From Limnohabitans sp. T6-5 (GTDB lineage: Bacteria > Pseudomonadota > Gammaproteobacteria > Burkholderiales > Burkholderiaceae_C): DNA of 64,000 nt. The notes beneath the pieces are model-generated. The model was not told where the DNA came from. It ran no database searches and was given only the letters and a program-made list of their open reading frames with translations. Every line of letters begins with the position of its first letter. Positions within the stretch are counted from its first letter, which is position 1. The position numbers were made by a program, and so were the translations under genes. Below, piece by piece: positions 18,725 through 29,078 of the stretch. Location of the stretch: NCBI RefSeq assembly GCF_003063315.1, contig NZ_NERV01000002.1, forward strand, positions 744,001-808,000, written 5' to 3'.

Positions 18725-19441
18725 TCACTCGCCCAGATAAGCAGCTCGCACTTTGGGGTCTTCCAGCATGTCTTTGCCCACACCGGTCATGGTGATGAGA
18801 CCCGAATCCATCACATAACCACGGTCGGCAATGGCCAACGCACGGCTGGCGTTTTGCTCCACCAGCAACACGGTGACGCCTTGGGCATACACATCGCGCA
18901 CCACTTCAAAGATCTTGTCGACCATGATGGGCGACAAGCCCATGGAGGGTTCGTCCAGCAGCAAGACCTTGGGGCGGCTCATCAGGGCACGGCCCATGGC
19001 CAGCATTTGCTGCTCACCGCCGGACATGGTCCCCGCCAGCTGGTCTTTGCGTTCACGCAGACGCGGGAAGATCGTGAACATCTTCTCGATATCGTCCGCA
19101 ATGCCTGCAGCATCGGAGCGGATGTAAGCGCCCATTTGCAGGTTTTCCGTGATGGTCATGCGGGTGAACACACCACGGCCTTCCGGCACCATGGCCAGGC
19201 CTTGCTTGACCAAATCCCAGGGGCCTTGGCCCTTGATGCTTTGACCCAGGTACTCGATATCACCGGTTTGCAAAGGCAAGGTACCGGTGATGGCTTTCAT
19301 GGTGGTGGTTTTGCCCGCACCGTTGGAGCCGATCAAGGAGACCAGCTCACCCTCACGCACCTCCAAGCTCACGCCCTTGACCGCCTGAATGCCGCCGTAG
19401 CCGACTTGCAGGTCTTTGACTTTCAAAAGGATGTCGGCCAT
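18725..19441 (-). CDS. livF: Branched-chain amino acid ABC transporter ATPase
   Basis: 238 residues from ATG 19441 (MADILLKVKDLQVGYGG). Walker A is IGSNGAGKTT, the signature MSGGEQQMLAMGRAL, Walker B VLLLDEPSMGLSP and the H-loop LLVEQNA; the EQN ending is specific to LivF. It energises uptake of branched-chain amino acids or related amides. It begins 1 base after the livG stop, the last gene of livH-livM-livG-livF. Confidence 0.96.
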   Translation of the reverse strand: MADILLKVKDLQVGYGGIQAVKGVSLEVREGELVSLIGSNGAGKTTTMKAITGTLPLQTGDIEYLGQSIKGQGPWDLVKQGLAMVPEGRGVFTRMTITENLQMGAYIRSDAAGIADDIEKMFTIFPRLRERKDQLAGTMSGGEQQMLAMGRALMSRPKVLLLDEPSMGLSPIMVDKIFEVVRDVYAQGVTVLLVEQNASRALAIADRGYVMDSGLITMTGVGKDMLEDPKVRAAYLGE

Positions 19442-19442
19442 C

Positions 19443-20228
19443 TCAGTGTCCTCCCGTGCCCAGATAGGCTTCAATCACTTTTTCGTTCTTCTGCACATCG
19501 GCAGGCGTTCCTTCGGCAATCTGCTTGCCGTAGTCGAGCACCGTGACGCGGTCACACAAACCCATGACCAGCTTCACATCGTGCTCGATCAGCAAGATCG
19601 TGCGGTTGTCCTTGCGGATCTGGTCGATCAATTCGCGCAGCTGCACTTTTTCGGTCGCGTTCATGCCAGCAGCGGGCTCGTCCAGCGCAATCAGTTGCGG
19701 GTCTGTGGCCAGTGCACGGGCAATCTCGAGGCGACGCTGGTCGCCATAAGACAAGGTCCGGGCCTTGTAGTCGGCGTATTTGCCGATGCCCACATAGTCG
19801 AGCAGCTCTTGGGCACGTTGGGCAATGGCGGCCTCTTCGGTCTTGAAGCTGGGCGTGCGGAAGATCGCGCCCAGCAAACCCGAATGGGTGCGCACATGGC
19901 GACCCACCATCACGTTTTCGAGGGCCGTCATTTCGGCAAACAAACGGATGTTCTGGAAGGTTCGGGCAATGCCGGCCTTGGCCACTTCGTGCACGGCTGT
20001 GGGCTGGTAAGGCTTGCCTGCCAGCTCAAAAGTGCCGCTGTCGGGCGTGTACAAACCAGTGATGACGTTGAAAAACGTGGTCTTGCCTGCGCCGTTGGGG
20101 CCGATCAGGCCATAGACCTGACCGCGTTGAATGGTCATACCCACATCGGTGAGGGCTTGCAGACCGCCAAATCGCTTGGAAATGCCCGAGACGTTCAGGA
20201 CGGTGTCTTTGTTGGCTGTTGGATTCAT
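19443..20228 (-). CDS. livG: Branched-chain amino acid ABC transporter ATPase
   Basis: 261 residues. The ATG at 20228 is preceded by AAGGAG at six bases, better than the upstream ATG at 20243. Walker A IGPNGAGKTTFFNVITGLY, the signature LSYGDQRRLEIARAL, Walker B LIALDEPAAGMNATEK and the LivG-specific LLIEHDVKLVMGLCDRVTVL are all present. It is the partner ATPase of LivF in the branched-chain amino acid importer. Confidence 0.96.
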   Translation of the reverse strand: MNPTANKDTVLNVSGISKRFGGLQALTDVGMTIQRGQVYGLIGPNGAGKTTFFNVITGLYTPDSGTFELAGKPYQPTAVHEVAKAGIARTFQNIRLFAEMTALENVMVGRHVRTHSGLLGAIFRTPSFKTEEAAIAQRAQELLDYVGIGKYADYKARTLSYGDQRRLEIARALATDPQLIALDEPAAGMNATEKVQLRELIDQIRKDNRTILLIEHDVKLVMGLCDRVTVLDYGKQIAEGTPADVQKNEKVIEAYLGTGGH

Positions 20229-20239
20229 GTTCTGCTCCT

Positions 20240-21316
20240 TCATTTCGTCTTGAGCGATTTGCCATGCTCAGGCGAAGGCCACAGCCCGCGAGGACGCATC
20301 AACATGATCACGATCATGGCCAAAGCCACCAACAACTGGCGCATGATGGACGCGTCCAGGCGACCACCGGTGATCTCTTGCAGAGGTCCTGCCACGTAAC
20401 GCAGCACTTCAGGCAAGGCCGACAACAGGATGGCACCCAAAATCACGCCAGGCAAATAGCCCAAGCCCCCCAAAACCACCATGGCAATAATCATCACTGA
20501 TTCCATCAGGCTGAATGACTCGGGTGAGATGAAGCCCTGGAAACCGGCAAACATGGCACCCGACACGCCGCCAAAAGTGGCACCCATGCCAAAAGCCAGC
20601 AACTTGAGGTTGCGGGTGTTCAGGCCCATGGCCTTGGCCGCGATTTCGTCTTCACGGATGGCCATCCAGGCGCGACCAATGCGTGAAATCTCCAGGCGGT
20701 GCGAGATCAAAATCGTGAACAGCACCAAGCTGAGGAACAGGTAGTAATACAGCGAAACCGAGGCGATTTCAAAGTCACCGATCATCAGCTTCTTGCCCAG
20801 ATTCAGGCCAAAAATTGAAATGGGGTCGATCTGATCCAAGCCTTTGGGGCCGTTGGTGATGTTGACCGGATGGTCCAGGTTGTTCATGAACACGCGGATG
20901 ATTTCACCAAACCCCAAGGTCACGATGGCCAGATAATCGCCGCGCAACTTGAGCGTAGGCGCCCCCAGCAACAAACCGAACAAACCAGCCAAACCCGCAC
21001 CCACGGGCACGATCAGCCAGATGGGCATGTGCATGCCCTGCGGGAACATGGCTGCAATGCTGGTGAATGTATGGGTCAGATGTGGCGACGACAGCAGGCC
21101 ATACATGTAGGCCCCCACCGCGAAGAAGGCCACATAACCCAAGTCAAGCAAACCGGCGTAGCCCACCACGATGTTCAGGCCAATGGCCAACAAGATGTAG
21201 AGCAAGGCCATGTCAGCGATGCGAACCCAGGCGTTACCAAAAATCTGGAGAAACAAGGGCAAAACGATGAGCGCTGCACCAATGAGCAGTAATTGAAGTG
21301 TTTTGTTGTTTTTCAT
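20240..21316 (-). CDS. livM: Branched-chain amino acid ABC transporter permease
   Basis: 358 residues from ATG 21316, with GAGG upstream. About nine or ten membrane helices are visible. The conserved GLNIVVGYAGLLDLGYVAFF and the GAPTLKLRGDYLAIVTLGFG motif define LivM. It forms the inner-membrane channel with LivH. It ends 11 bases before livG. Confidence 0.96.
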   Translation of the reverse strand: MKNNKTLQLLLIGAALIVLPLFLQIFGNAWVRIADMALLYILLAIGLNIVVGYAGLLDLGYVAFFAVGAYMYGLLSSPHLTHTFTSIAAMFPQGMHMPIWLIVPVGAGLAGLFGLLLGAPTLKLRGDYLAIVTLGFGEIIRVFMNNLDHPVNITNGPKGLDQIDPISIFGLNLGKKLMIGDFEIASVSLYYYLFLSLVLFTILISHRLEISRIGRAWMAIREDEIAAKAMGLNTRNLKLLAFGMGATFGGVSGAMFAGFQGFISPESFSLMESVMIIAMVVLGGLGYLPGVILGAILLSALPEVLRYVAGPLQEITGGRLDASIMRQLLVALAMIVIMLMRPRGLWPSPEHGKSLKTK

Positions 21317-21332
21317 GGCTGTTTGACCTCCC

Positions 21333-22262
21333 TCAAGCGCGGTCGGCCACACGTTCACCCATCAGGCCCGAGGGGCGCAGGGTCAACACGATGATCAACA
21401 CAATGAAAGCAAAAATATCGGTGTAGTGGCTGCCCAGCACCCCGCCCGTCAGATGACCGATGTAGCCTGAACCAATGGCTTCGATCAGGCCCAGCAAAAT
21501 GCCGCCAATGACCGCACCGGACAAGTTGCCAATGCCGCCAAACACCGCTGCGGTGAAGGCCTTCAGACCGGGCAAAAAGCCCATGGCGTGCTGTGCAGTG
21601 CCGTAGTTGGACGCATACATCACGCCAGCAATGGCCGCCAAAATGGCGCCAATCACAAAGGTGGCCGAAATCACCATATCGGGCTTGACCCCCATGAGTC
21701 CCGCCACGCGAGGGTTCTCGGCTGTAGCGCGCATGGCACGGCCCAAGCGGGTGTAATTGACAAGCCACATCAGCACAGCCAATGAGACAGCAGTCACACC
21801 CAAAATCATGATTTGCGTGGGCGTGATGACCACCCCCCCCATGTTGATGGGCGTGCTTGACAGCAGTGTGGGATACGCCTTGTAGTTGGGCTTCCAGATG
21901 ATCATGGCCAGGGTTTGCAACAAGATGCTCATGCCGATGGCGGTGATCAGGGGCGCCAATTTGGGGCTGTTGCGCAAGGGACGATAGGCCACTTTTTCAA
22001 TGGTGAAATTGAGCGCGACGGCCACGACGCAAGCAATCAAAGTAGCCAGAATCAGGATCAGCCATCCCGGGGCCCAAGGCATGGCTTCTTGCATCATGCC
22101 GATGGCAGACCAGCTCGTCAGAGCCCCCACCATCAGCACTTCGCCGTGAGCAAAGTTGATCAAGTTGATGATGCCATACACCATGGTGTAGCCCAAGGCC
22201 ACCAAGGCGTACATGCTGCCCATGACCAGGCCGTTGATGACCTGTTGCAGGAAGACGTCCAT
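21333..22262 (-). CDS. livH: Branched-chain amino acid ABC transporter permease
   Basis: 309 residues. The N-terminus QQVINGLVMGSMYALVALGY and the MVYGIINLINFAHGEVLMVG motif are typical of LivH, as is VAGLMGVKPDMVISATFVIG in the EAA-like loop. About eight helices are present. It is the first gene of the operon, with GGAGAAAT before the ATG. No substrate-binding protein gene (livK/livJ) is next to it; the upstream neighbour is rarA. Confidence 0.96.
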   Translation of the reverse strand: MDVFLQQVINGLVMGSMYALVALGYTMVYGIINLINFAHGEVLMVGALTSWSAIGMMQEAMPWAPGWLILILATLIACVVAVALNFTIEKVAYRPLRNSPKLAPLITAIGMSILLQTLAMIIWKPNYKAYPTLLSSTPINMGGVVITPTQIMILGVTAVSLAVLMWLVNYTRLGRAMRATAENPRVAGLMGVKPDMVISATFVIGAILAAIAGVMYASNYGTAQHAMGFLPGLKAFTAAVFGGIGNLSGAVIGGILLGLIEAIGSGYIGHLTGGVLGSHYTDIFAFIVLIIVLTLRPSGLMGERVADRA

Positions 22263-22363
22263 ATCTATTTCTCCGTGTTTTGACCTGCGCTTAGCAGATC
22301 ACGCTTCGGTTGTTGTTCTGAAATCAAGAATGACTTTTTGAGTACCCATTGATCACTAGCAAA

Positions 22364-22397
22364 AACCCCGCCAGATCGTTGGTTCATCGGCGGGGTG
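22364..22397 (-). terminator. Terminator of rarA
   Basis: ACCCCGCC and GGCGGGGT arms enclose an 18-base loop and are followed on the minus strand by TTTTTGC. It lies 50 bases past the rarA stop. Confidence 0.78.
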
Positions 22398-22449
22398 GCG
22401 GGATTGTAGTGAAAGAAAGGAAGGTGTCAGCATTCATTTCCCTACGGAA

Positions 22450-23748
22450 TTACCCTGCCGCCAAATTCTTCTTTCGCAGTTCTTCCAATTTGTCAGCAAT
22501 TTTGATTTCCAGACCACGACGAACCGGTCTGTAAAAGCCGGGGTTCGCCATGCCTTCGGGCAGGTAGCGCTCGCCCGCGGCAAAGCCGTCTTCTTCGTCG
22601 TGGGCATAGCGGTAACCTTTGCCGTAATCCAGGTCTTTCATCAGCTTGGTGGGGGCATTGCGCAAGTGCATGGGCACCGGGCGCGTGCCGTCTTTTTTCA
22701 CAAAGGCCCGCGCTTCGTTGTACGCCTTGTAGGCAGCGTTTGACTTGGGCGCCATGGCCAGATAAATCACACATTGGGCCAAAGTCAATTCACCTTCCGG
22801 GCTGCCCAGTCGCTCATAGACCTCGGAGGCATCCAGGGCCATGCGCAAGGCGCGAGGGTCGGCCAAGCCCACGTCTTCGCTGGCCATGCGGATCAGGCGG
22901 CGCGCCATGTATCGCGGATCGGCACCGCCATCGAGCATGCGCACGAACCAATACAGTGCAGCGTCGGGGTCTGATCCACGCACTGATTTGTGCAAGGCGC
23001 TGATGGTGTCGTAAAACTGCTCGCCACCTTTGTCATAGCGGCGCATGCGTTCGCCCAGCACACGCAGCAGCCATTCATCGGTCACGGGATCGATGCCTTG
23101 CTGCTTGGCTGCCATTGACAAGGTCTCCAGCGTGTTGAGCATGCGCCGGGCATCGCCATCGGCATACGCCAGCAAACGGCCAAGCGCCTGGGGCTCAATG
23201 GGCGGCACAGCTTGTATGGCTTGCGCGCGCAGCACGATGTTTTTCAGATCGTCTTCGCTCAGGGGCTGCAAGACGTACACCGCAGCCCGGGAAAGCAAAG
23301 CGGAGTTGACCTCAAAAGACGGGTTTTCGGTGGTCGCCCCAATGAAGGTGAAGAGTCCGCTTTCCACATGCGGCAAAAACGCATCTTGCTGGCTTTTGTT
23401 GAAGCGGTGCACCTCATCGACAAACATGATGGTGCGCTGTGGATGCAGGCCAGTGCGGGCCAGCTCGGCTTTTTCCACCGCTTCGCGAATGTCCTTGACG
23501 CCCCCCAGCACCGCGCTGATGCTCAGAAATTGGGCGTCAAAGGCATCGGCCATCAAACGCGCGATGGTGGTCTTGCCCACACCAGGTGGCCCCCACAAAA
23601 TGCAGCTGTGCGGCTGCCCCGATTCGAAGGCCAAACGCAGTGCCATGCCCTCGCCCAGCAAGTGTTGCTGCCCGATCACCTCGCCCAAGTGACGAGGACG
23701 CAGGCGCTCGGCCAGTGGCGCGTGGGATGGCAAGGCAGCAGCACTCAT
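22450..23748 (-). CDS. rarA: Replication-associated recombination protein A (AAA+ ATPase)
   Basis: 432 residues from ATG 23748 (MSAAALPSHAPLAERLRPRH); an in-frame TTG at 23766 is a less likely start. The AAA+ module has Walker A WGPPGVGKTT, Walker B IMFVDEVHRFNKSQQD, sensor 1 FIGATTENPSFEV and sensor 2 (GDARRMLNTLETL). The C-terminal MgsA/RarA tetramerisation domain is clear (DVGLADPRAL, NAAYKAYNEA). It acts at stalled replication forks and interacts with SSB. It is usually found after lolA, as here. Confidence 0.96.
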   Translation of the reverse strand: MSAAALPSHAPLAERLRPRHLGEVIGQQHLLGEGMALRLAFESGQPHSCILWGPPGVGKTTIARLMADAFDAQFLSISAVLGGVKDIREAVEKAELARTGLHPQRTIMFVDEVHRFNKSQQDAFLPHVESGLFTFIGATTENPSFEVNSALLSRAAVYVLQPLSEDDLKNIVLRAQAIQAVPPIEPQALGRLLAYADGDARRMLNTLETLSMAAKQQGIDPVTDEWLLRVLGERMRRYDKGGEQFYDTISALHKSVRGSDPDAALYWFVRMLDGGADPRYMARRLIRMASEDVGLADPRALRMALDASEVYERLGSPEGELTLAQCVIYLAMAPKSNAAYKAYNEARAFVKKDGTRPVPMHLRNAPTKLMKDLDYGKGYRYAHDEEDGFAAGERYLPEGMANPGFYRPVRRGLEIKIADKLEELRKKNLAAG

Positions 23749-23773
23749 GGTGTTCAATGGGAACAAAAGGATA

Positions 23774-24439
23774 TCAAGGACGAATCACATCCACACCAGC
23801 GGGCACCCGAAAGACAAAGGTCTGCGCCGCCAGTGCCGGGTTGATCTCAAAAGCGGTAAACGTGAGCACCGAGCGCTGGCCCAGGCTGTCTTGCACATCC
23901 AGCACCGACAACTCCACACCTTTGTCGGTGCCGCGCAGACCCACCAGCACAGACTGGATCTGGCCCTCCGTGCTTTTGGGGACCGCCCTGACCCACTGCT
24001 GACCGTCTTTGTCGGGTTCGGCCTTGAACTGAAAATCAGCTTTCAAAGCTTCCAAATCAGCCGCAGCGGTCAGCAAAGCAGCTGGCGTAGAACCCAACAC
24101 CTGGGCCTGCTGACGTGACGTCACCTGGTTCAGATCCACATCGTGCAGCCACAAAGTCTGACCATCGGCCACCAGGGTTTGCACAAAAGGTTTGCGGTAA
24201 TCAAAGCGGAATTTCCCCGGGCGCTGAAACTCGAACGTGCCACTGGAGGTCTTGACGCGGGGCGGCTGCCCAGCCTTGGCAGGCGATGTGACCGACTGCG
24301 TGAACTGCGCCCGCCCAGTGCGGGCCTGCTTCATGAATTGTGACAAGGCTTCCAGCCCATCGGCCTGGGCCAGTGGGCAGCTGATCACCGCCCAAGCTGC
24401 GAACAAGCCACTGATCCACCAACGACGAGAAAAAATCAT
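23774..24439 (-). CDS. lolA: Outer-membrane lipoprotein carrier protein
   Basis: 221 residues from ATG 24439, which has GGAG at eight bases; a GTG at 24448 overlapping the ftsK stop is an alternative. The signal peptide is WISGLFAAWAVISCPLAQA. The mature protein shows ARTGRAQFTQSVTSPAKAGQ, SGTFEFQRPGKFRFDYRKPF and QTLVADGQTLWLHDVDLNQV, standard LolA signatures. It ferries lipoproteins from LolCDE to LolB across the periplasm. The ftsK-lolA-rarA order is conserved in betaproteobacteria. Confidence 0.95.
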   Translation of the reverse strand: MIFSRRWWISGLFAAWAVISCPLAQADGLEALSQFMKQARTGRAQFTQSVTSPAKAGQPPRVKTSSGTFEFQRPGKFRFDYRKPFVQTLVADGQTLWLHDVDLNQVTSRQQAQVLGSTPAALLTAAADLEALKADFQFKAEPDKDGQQWVRAVPKSTEGQIQSVLVGLRGTDKGVELSVLDVQDSLGQRSVLTFTAFEINPALAAQTFVFRVPAGVDVIRP

Positions 24440-24444
24440 AAGAC

Positions 24445-26886
24445 TCACTCCGCCCGCGCAGGCACCAAAATTTCACGTTGACCACTGCCGCTCATGGCAC
24501 TGACCAGACCGGCTTTTTCCATGTCTTCCACCAAACGGGCGGCACGGTTGTAGCCGATCTTGAGGTGACGCTGTACCAGCGAAATGCTGGCCTTGCGGTT
24601 TTTCAGCACGACTTCGACCGCTTGGTCGTACATCGGGTCTTTTTCACCGTTGTCGCCCCCACTCAGCATGCCGCCGTCGTCATCCGTGGTGCCGCCTTCG
24701 AGCACACCCTCAATGTAGTCGGGCTCTCCCTGGCTCTTGAGGTAGGTCACCACGCGGTGGACCTCTTCGTCGCTCACAAAAGCACCGTGCACCCGAATCG
24801 GGAAACCCGTGCCACTGGCCATGTACAACATGTCGCCCATGCCCAATAAGGCCTCGGCGCCCATTTGGTCCAGGATGGTTCGGCTGTCGATTTTGGAGCC
24901 GACAGAGAACGCGATGCGCGTCGGGATGTTGGCCTTGATCAGTCCGGTGATCACGTCCACGCTGGGTCGCTGGGTGGCCAAAATCAAATGGATGCCAGCG
25001 GCACGGGCCTTTTGGGCCAGGCGGGCGATCAACTCTTCGATCTTTTTGCCCACCACCATCATCAAATCGGCCAGCTCGTCGATGACGACGACGATGTGCG
25101 GCAAACGCTTGAGCGGTTCCGGATCGTCCGGGGTCAGGCTGAACGGGTTGTAGATGAATTCTTCACGGGCGGTGGCTTCGTCGATCTTGACGTTGTAACC
25201 GGCCAGGTTGCGCACGCCCATCTTGCTCATCAGCTTGTAACGCTTTTCCATCTCGGCCACGCACCAATTCAGGCCATTCGCAGCCTGGCGCATGTCGGTC
25301 ACGACGGGGGCGAGCAAATGCGGAATGCCTTCGTAAACCGACATTTCCAGCATCTTGGGGTCGATCATCAAGAGGCGCACATCGCGGGCTTCGGCCTTGT
25401 ACAGCAGCGACAGGATCATGGCGTTGATACCCACCGATTTGCCCGAACCCGTGGTGCCAGCCACCAAAACGTGTGGCATTTTGGCCAGATCGGCCACCAC
25501 CGGGTTGCCAATGATGTCCTTGCCCAAGCCCATGGTCAGCATGGACTTGGCTTCGTGGTAAATCTGAGAACCCAAAATTTCGCTGAGCTTGATTGACTGG
25601 CGTTTGGCGTTGGGCAATTCCAGCGCCATGAAGTTCTTGCCGGGAATGGTTTCTATCACCCGGATGGACACCAGGCTGAGCGAACGAGCCAGGTCTTTGG
25701 CCAGGTTGACGATCTGCGAGCCCTTGACGCCGATGTCTGGCTCGATCTCATAGCGCGTGATCACTGGCCCGGGCGCGGCCGCCACCACGCGAACTTTGAC
25801 GCCAAAATCCGACAGCTTTTTCTCAATCAGTCGACTGGTCATTTCCAGCGTTTCGGGTGACACGGTTTCCTGCCGTGAAGTCAAAGCGTCCAGCAGATCA
25901 ACCTGCGGCAGCTTGCTGTCAGGCAATTCGGTGAACAGCGGTTTTTGGCGCTCCTTGACCACCCGTTCGCTGCGCGGGACTTCCATCACGGCAGGTTCAA
26001 TCACCCTCGGTGCAGGCGGCGGCACATACACAGCCGCTTGCGGCTCTGGCTGCGGCGCCGGATTTAATGCCGCCTTGCTCGAAGCTTGCGTCGCCGTTGA
26101 AGGGGCAAGAATTTCAGCATCCGTGTCCCATTGCGGCTCAATGGCGTGCAGGGGCATGGCTTGCTCGCGCTCACGCAAAGCCTGCTGACCAAGCGCCCAA
26201 TCTTCCTGAATTTCCCGTTTCTCATGGCGCGACTGGATCAGCGCGTCTATGCGAGCGCCGATGCTTTCTGCCAGCTGCCCCCAGGAAAACCGGAAAACCA
26301 TCGCCACACCAGCAACCATCAAGGCAATGCTCACCAAAGCCGCCCCCGTGAACCCCAACCAGCGCACACTGGCAGAGCCCACCCAATAGCCCAGCACGCC
26401 TCCGCTGGGGCCTGGCAAATAGGCTTCAAGGCGGTACAAGCGAGACCACTCCATGCTGGCACTCGCCGCAAGCAGCAACACCAGCCCCATCCAAAAAGCA
26501 AAACGGCTGCGCCGCCATGGCGCTTGCCCGGGCTGCGCGTCTTGAGCCGCAGCACCTCTCATCCAGTCCGCCAGCCCCACCAACCAGGCCCGACCTCCGG
26601 CCGCCAGGCACCACCACACTGAATAGCCCAACAGAAAATACGCCAGATCAGCCCCCCAGGCCCCCGCGCGACCGATCCAGTTGTGCACGCCCTGGCCAGC
26701 GCCCGAAGTCGACCAGGCTGGATCAGTGGGGTGGTAGCTCCACAAAGCCAGCAGGCACATCAACAGCAGGGCGCCACCCACCACAAGCGCAATTTCTTGC
26801 GCAAAACGCGCCCAGAATGTCTTGGGTTCGTCAGGCTGCGCGGCTCGGGCCGTCGGGTTCGTCAAAGTGTGCAATGAATAAGTCAT
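24445..26886 (-). CDS. ftsK: DNA translocase FtsK
   Basis: 813 residues. The N-terminal membrane domain has four or five helices within residues 28-200. A short, Pro-rich linker (about 250-320) is followed by the alpha/beta motor: Walker [21 protein letters not shown], Walker [16 protein letters not shown] and [20 protein letters not shown]. The C-terminal winged-helix gamma domain ([20 protein letters not shown]) reads KOPS polarity sequences. It anchors at the septum and pumps chromosome dimers for XerCD resolution. The compact linker resembles SpoIIIE-sized FtsK proteins of this group. Confidence 0.97.
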   Translation of the reverse strand: MTYSLHTLTNPTARAAQPDEPKTFWARFAQEIALVVGGALLLMCLLALWSYHPTDPAWSTSGAGQGVHNWIGRAGAWGADLAYFLLGYSVWWCLAAGGRAWLVGLADWMRGAAAQDAQPGQAPWRRSRFAFWMGLVLLLAASASMEWSRLYRLEAYLPGPSGGVLGYWVGSASVRWLGFTGAALVSIALMVAGVAMVFRFSWGQLAESIGARIDALIQSRHEKREIQEDWALGQQALREREQAMPLHAIEPQWDTDAEILAPSTATQASSKAALNPAPQPEPQAAVYVPPPAPRVIEPAVMEVPRSERVVKERQKPLFTELPDSKLPQVDLLDALTSRQETVSPETLEMTSRLIEKKLSDFGVKVRVVAAAPGPVITRYEIEPDIGVKGSQIVNLAKDLARSLSLVSIRVIETIPGKNFMALELPNAKRQSIKLSEILGSQIYHEAKSMLTMGLGKDIIGNPVVADLAKMPHVLVAGTTGSGKSVGINAMILSLLYKAEARDVRLLMIDPKMLEMSVYEGIPHLLAPVVTDMRQAANGLNWCVAEMEKRYKLMSKMGVRNLAGYNVKIDEATAREEFIYNPFSLTPDDPEPLKRLPHIVVVIDELADLMMVVGKKIEELIARLAQKARAAGIHLILATQRPSVDVITGLIKANIPTRIAFSVGSKIDSRTILDQMGAEALLGMGDMLYMASGTGFPIRVHGAFVSDEEVHRVVTYLKSQGEPDYIEGVLEGGTTDDDGGMLSGGDNGEKDPMYDQAVEVVLKNRKASISLVQRHLKIGYNRAARLVEDMEKAGLVSAMSGSGQREILVPARAE

Positions 26887-27017
26887 AAATCAGGCGCAAG
26901 CTTACCCGATCAGCCTGTTGCGCAAAGCATCTGCAAACCCCCATCTGCCCCTTGCTTTTGACAGTTTCTTACAATGGCGCCTCGTGATGCCCTGCATCCG
27001 TTCTGTATTTCCTCTGA

Positions 27018-27998
<981 letters not shown>

Positions 27999-28389
27999 GC
28001 TTGGTTCGGAAGTTGCCAGGGTGCGCTGTTGCGCACCGGCTGAAAACCACTTGCTTGGGCATCATCCCGGACGTTACGGGTGCCTGCCGGTGTTCACAGG
28101 CGCTTCGCTTTGCCACATCACCCCGACAGACACCCGCAACGTCCAATGAACTGTCTCGGTCGAACCCCCAGAAATGCGACCCGCCTCAAGGTTCGGCCAT
28201 GGGCACCGCTTTCTGGTTATAATTCAAGGCTTTGCTGGATCTGCCTGGACTCTTCGCCCGGGATCACAGATACAGCGATCTGGGATACCGCCACCCATCT
28301 TGGCGAGGTGAGGCTGGAGCGCCAGGCCCCATGCAAGTGAGCATGAGACCCATCGGCACCAGCTGTTTTAAAAGTATCGGAGTGTCCAC
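27999..28389. other. Intergenic region and long leader upstream of rpmB
   Basis: The 391-base gap holds no gene. A good -10 hexamer TATAAT at 28218-28223 suggests transcription starts near 28230, which would give a leader of about 160 bases before rpmB. The leader contains several short complementary segments but no known riboswitch pattern. Confidence 0.5.
28218..28223 (+). promoter_or_regulatory. Candidate -10 box of the rpmB-rpmG promoter
   Basis: A perfect TATAAT within GGTTATAATTC. No good -35 hexamer is seen at the ideal spacing. It is the only strong sigma-70-like -10 sequence noticed in the gap upstream of the ribosomal protein genes. Confidence 0.5.
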
Positions 28390-28623
28390 ATGGCACGCGT
28401 TTGCGACGTAACGGGCAAAGGCCCAATGACGGGAAACAACGTTTCCCACGCCAACAACAAAACCAAGCGCCGGTTCCTGCCGAACCTGCAATACCGTCGT
28501 TTCTGGGTTGAAACAGAAAACCGTTGGGTGCGTCTGCGCGTTTCCAGCGCTGCTCTGCGCCTGATCGACAAAAACGGCATCGATGCCGTGCTCGCAGACC
28601 TGCGTGCACGCGGTCAAGCCTAA
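28390..28623 (+). CDS. rpmB: 50S ribosomal protein L28
   Basis: 77 residues, the usual length. [20 protein letters not shown] is the classic L28 start, followed by [20 protein letters not shown]. It is a structural protein of the large ribosomal subunit. GGAG lies just before the ATG. It is co-transcribed with rpmG 26 bases downstream, the conserved rpmB-rpmG pair. Confidence 0.99.
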   Translation: MARVCDVTGKGPMTGNNVSHANNKTKRRFLPNLQYRRFWVETENRWVRLRVSSAALRLIDKNGIDAVLADLRARGQA

Positions 28624-28649
28624 ACCCAGAACATTAGGAGTCATACACC

Positions 28650-28820
28650 ATGGCAACCAAAGGCGGACGCGAAAAAATCAAGCTGGAATCCACAGCTGGC
28701 ACTGGTCACTTCTACACGACCAGCAAAAACAAGAAAACCATGCCCGAGAAAATGTCGATCATGAAGTTCGACCCCAAAGCTCGCAAGCACGTTGAATACA
28801 AGGAAATCAAGCTGAAGTAA
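28650..28820 (+). CDS. rpmG: 50S ribosomal protein L33
   Basis: 56 residues: [20 protein letters not shown], then [20 protein letters not shown] and a tail [11 protein letters not shown]. This is the Cys-free form of L33, which does not bind zinc. It is preceded by AGGAG at a suitable spacing. It is a large-subunit ribosomal protein and is second in the rpmB-rpmG operon, followed by a strong terminator. Confidence 0.98.
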   Translation: MATKGGREKIKLESTAGTGHFYTTSKNKKTMPEKMSIMKFDPKARKHVEYKEIKLK

Positions 28821-28844
28821 TTCAGCCTGAGCCTTGCAACAAAA

Positions 28845-28873
28845 AACCCGCTGTTCACACAGCGGGTTTTTTT
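28845..28873 (+). terminator. Terminator of rpmB-rpmG
   Basis: The arms AACCCGCTGT and ACAGCGGGTT enclose a short loop and are followed by seven T residues on the plus strand; the A-run on the other side makes it look bidirectional. Confidence 0.92.
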
Positions 28874-28977
28874 ATGCCCAAAACAGGGGTGAAGGCTGTC
28901 TGGCGGTCGAAGTCTCCGACACAGGCTTGCCCGCCATCCACACCTGTGTTGGCATGTACCCCTGGGGCGCCAACAAC

Positions 28978-29006
28978 GTCGGACTCTTCGAGTACCGACC
29001 TACGAG
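28978..29006. repeat. Dispersed hairpin repeat copy
   Basis: GTCGGACTCTTCGAGTACCG followed by ACCTACGAG. It is the ACTC/GAGT stem variant of the family that is tandemly arrayed at 43934-44985. It lies between the rpmG and desaturase terminators. Confidence 0.78.
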
Positions 29007-29032
29007 GCCGCGACCAGCCCCCCCGAAAAAGC

Positions 29033-29056
29033 AAACAGGGCCCGAAGGCCCTGTTG
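29033..29056 (-). terminator. Terminator of the desaturase gene
   Basis: A hairpin with arms ACAGGGCC and GGCCCTGT and a short loop, followed on the minus strand by TTTGCTTTTT. It lies 23 bases after the gene. Confidence 0.82.
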
Positions 29057-29078
29057 CTGAATGGACATGGAAAATGTC

